A stretch of DNA of 6,629 nt, taken from an uncultured Collinsella sp. Lineage in GTDB: Bacteria; Actinomycetota; Coriobacteriia; Coriobacteriales; Coriobacteriaceae. A model generated the notes under the pieces. It ran no database searches and had not been told where the DNA came from. It saw only the letters and a list, made by a program, of their open reading frames with translations. Each line of letters opens with the position of its first letter. Position 1 is the first letter of the stretch. Both the position numbers and the translations under genes were made by a program. The DNA lies in contig URZR01000093.1 of assembly GCA_900552425.1 (NCBI GenBank), forward strand, positions 1 to 6,629, written 5' to 3'. This document shows positions 5,456 through 6,629 of the stretch, piece by piece.

Positions 5456-6523
5456 CTATGCCTCGCACATGAGCTGCACGAGCTTCTGTTTGGTCACCTT
5501 GGTCTGCTCGTTGGCCATGTTGCGCTCGTTTCTAAAGACCGCATTTGCAACACCCTGCAGATCGGTATCGGAAATCTCACCAAGGCCCAGCTCCTCGAGC
5601 GTGGTCGGCAGACCGACGCGCTGGCAAAACTCGAGCACCTGATCAAGCTCGGGCGCACGCTCCAGGCGCAGCTGCACCACCAGGCCAAATGCCACGGCCT
5701 CACCATGCATGGCCTTGCACTCGGGCAGAATCGTCAGACCGTTGGCGATGGCATGCGCCAACGCCAAGCCACCGCTCTCAAAGCCGACGCCCGAGAGCAG
5801 AATATTGCACTCGATCAGGCGCTCAACTGCCGGCGATGTACGGCCCTTTTTGAGATCGCGCTTGGCAGCGACGCCGCACTCCATGAGTGTGTCATAGCAG
5901 GCACGTGCCGCGACCAGAGCCAAGTGCCCCGGCGCGCCACCGTGCTCGTTGGAGCCATGCGCCGCGGCGCACGAACGCGCCTCGAAATACGTTGCCAGCG
6001 CATCGCCCATACCAGCGACCGTCATACGCAGTGGGGCCGCCGCGACCACGTTGGTATCGACCACGACCAGGTCTGGATTCTTCTCGAGCATCAGGTAGCG
6101 GTCGAACGACCCATCCTCGTGATACAGCACCGAAATCGCGCTGCACGGACCGTCCATCGAAGCCGCCGTGGGGCATACGCACAACGGCAACTCGGCATAA
6201 AACGCAACGGCCTTGGCGATATCGAGCATCTTGCCACTGCCAATACCCACCACCATGTCGCAATACTCGGCCCGGGCTTCCTTGGCCATTTCGACAACGG
6301 CATCTTCCGTACACGGACCGTTGTAAATCTTAAAGAACGGCTCGCTTAGATCTTCGTCCAGAAATCCATCGACGATCTGCTTGCACAGCCGATCCTCGGT
6401 GCCCTGGTCAAACAGAACATAGGCAGCGCAGCCCAACCATGACAAATACCTGCCCTGACGCGAGAGCTCACCCGGCCCCTGAACATATCGTCCGGGACCG
6501 CCATAAACCATGGGAAGCGCCAT
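5456..6523 (-). CDS. gldA: Glycerol dehydrogenase (GldA family)
   Basis: NAD-dependent oxidation of glycerol to dihydroxyacetone, or the reverse during fermentation; cytosolic. The 355 residues closely follow E. coli GldA as I recall it: the N-terminal PGRYVQG, the nucleotide-binding GIGSGKMLDIAKA (93-105), PTAASMDGPCSAISVLY (118-134), FDRYLML, and GMGDALATYFEAR (171-183). The expected zinc ligands are present: Asp174, His257 (LAHAIANG) and His273 (MHGEAVAFG). GIGSGK has Ser where the E. coli enzyme has Gly, a mild change. It is about a dozen residues shorter than the E. coli protein, with the C-terminal helices trimmed. The ATG at 6523 has only a moderate Shine-Dalgarno (AAAGGGCGG); an ATG four codons later is possible but has no better site. 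It lies upstream of the iron-sulfur gene on the same strand. A relative acting on another small polyol cannot be excluded. Confidence 0.93.
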   Translation of the reverse strand: MALPMVYGGPGRYVQGPGELSRQGRYLSWLGCAAYVLFDQGTEDRLCKQIVDGFLDEDLSEPFFKIYNGPCTEDAVVEMAKEARAEYCDMVVGIGSGKMLDIAKAVAFYAELPLCVCPTAASMDGPCSAISVLYHEDGSFDRYLMLEKNPDLVVVDTNVVAAAPLRMTVAGMGDALATYFEARSCAAAHGSNEHGGAPGHLALVAARACYDTLMECGVAAKRDLKKGRTSPAVERLIECNILLSGVGFESGGLALAHAIANGLTILPECKAMHGEAVAFGLVVQLRLERAPELDQVLEFCQRVGLPTTLEELGLGEISDTDLQGVANAVFRNERNMANEQTKVTKQKLVQLMCEA

Positions 6524-6553
6524 ACGAGAATCCGCCCTTTCATCAACAACAAT

Positions 6554-6617
6554 TGGTGCAAAGTAACTTGACCCCCCTGCACCAACTTGTGCATTGGGGA
6601 CAGGTTACTTTGCACCA
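6554..6617. repeat. 64-base near-complete palindrome upstream of gldA
   Basis: The outer arms (6554-6570 and 6601-6617) are 17 bases and match except for one position that can form a G-T wobble. Further in, CCCC (6572-6575) pairs with GGGG (6596-6599), and TGCAC (6578-6582) with GTGCA (6589-6593) around a 6-base loop, so almost the whole element folds. TTGGTGCA at 6553-6560 can also pair with TGCACCAA at 6578-6585, giving an alternative fold. It lies about 30 bases upstream of the gldA start, so it could be the terminator of an unseen gene to the right, a leader structure of gldA, or a small dispersed palindromic repeat. I favour the last but cannot test it here. Confidence 0.7.
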
Positions 6618-6629
6618 TAGCAAAAAAGG

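Noticed and set aside
5258..6349. Plus-strand open frame of 363 codons opposite gldA
   Set aside because: The minus strand encodes a full GldA with all zinc ligands. The plus frame is low-complexity and spans two unrelated genes.
1..6629. CRISPR array, tRNA, rRNA or insertion sequence
   Set aside because: No regularly spaced repeats, no cloverleaf or rRNA-like stretch and no transposase coding were seen on either strand.

Overview
This 6.6 kb window looks like chromosomal DNA from a high-GC anaerobic gut actinobacterium of the class Coriobacteriia, most likely a Collinsella-type organism. This is an inference. It rests on a GC-rich sequence with strong Shine-Dalgarno sites, a PTS sugar permease beside a multi-cluster iron-sulfur protein, an actinobacterial-looking glycerol dehydrogenase, and spacers rich in palindromes. 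No rRNA, tRNA, CRISPR array, transposase or phage gene is visible. There are five protein-coding genes, all apparently intact.

Left half (1-4000): a carbohydrate module. An alpha-glucoside-type PTS permease (EIICB, GlvC/MalP family) lies on the minus strand at 106-1716. A 355-base spacer separates it from a divergent pair on the plus strand: a zinc-dependent medium-chain polyol/sugar dehydrogenase (2072-3097) and a GntR/UTRA-family repressor resembling TreR (3163-3918). The spacer holds a 14-base site present twice in opposite orientation, one copy towards each gene. It also holds a perfect 8+2+8 palindrome lying over the -35 element and spacer of a good sigma-70-type promoter for the dehydrogenase. 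The simplest reading is that the repressor controls both directions in response to a phosphorylated sugar delivered by the permease. No phospho-alpha-glucosidase is present in the window; a dehydrogenase occupies the place where one might be expected.

Right half (4000-6629): redox genes on the minus strand. Glycerol dehydrogenase (gldA, 5456-6523) is followed after 151 bases by a protein with two separate pairs of [4Fe-4S] motifs flanking a cysteine-containing central domain (4051-5304). The repressor and the iron-sulfur gene converge on a spacer with two hairpins; the larger has 21-bp arms and a short T-run and probably ends the repressor transcript. A nearly complete 64-base imperfect palindrome sits upstream of gldA at the window edge and may be a dispersed repeat.

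The most interesting parts are the PTS/dehydrogenase/TreR-like combination with its operator layout, the strong hairpins that lack T-runs, the possible sequestered ribosome-binding site of the permease, and the two-part iron-sulfur protein.
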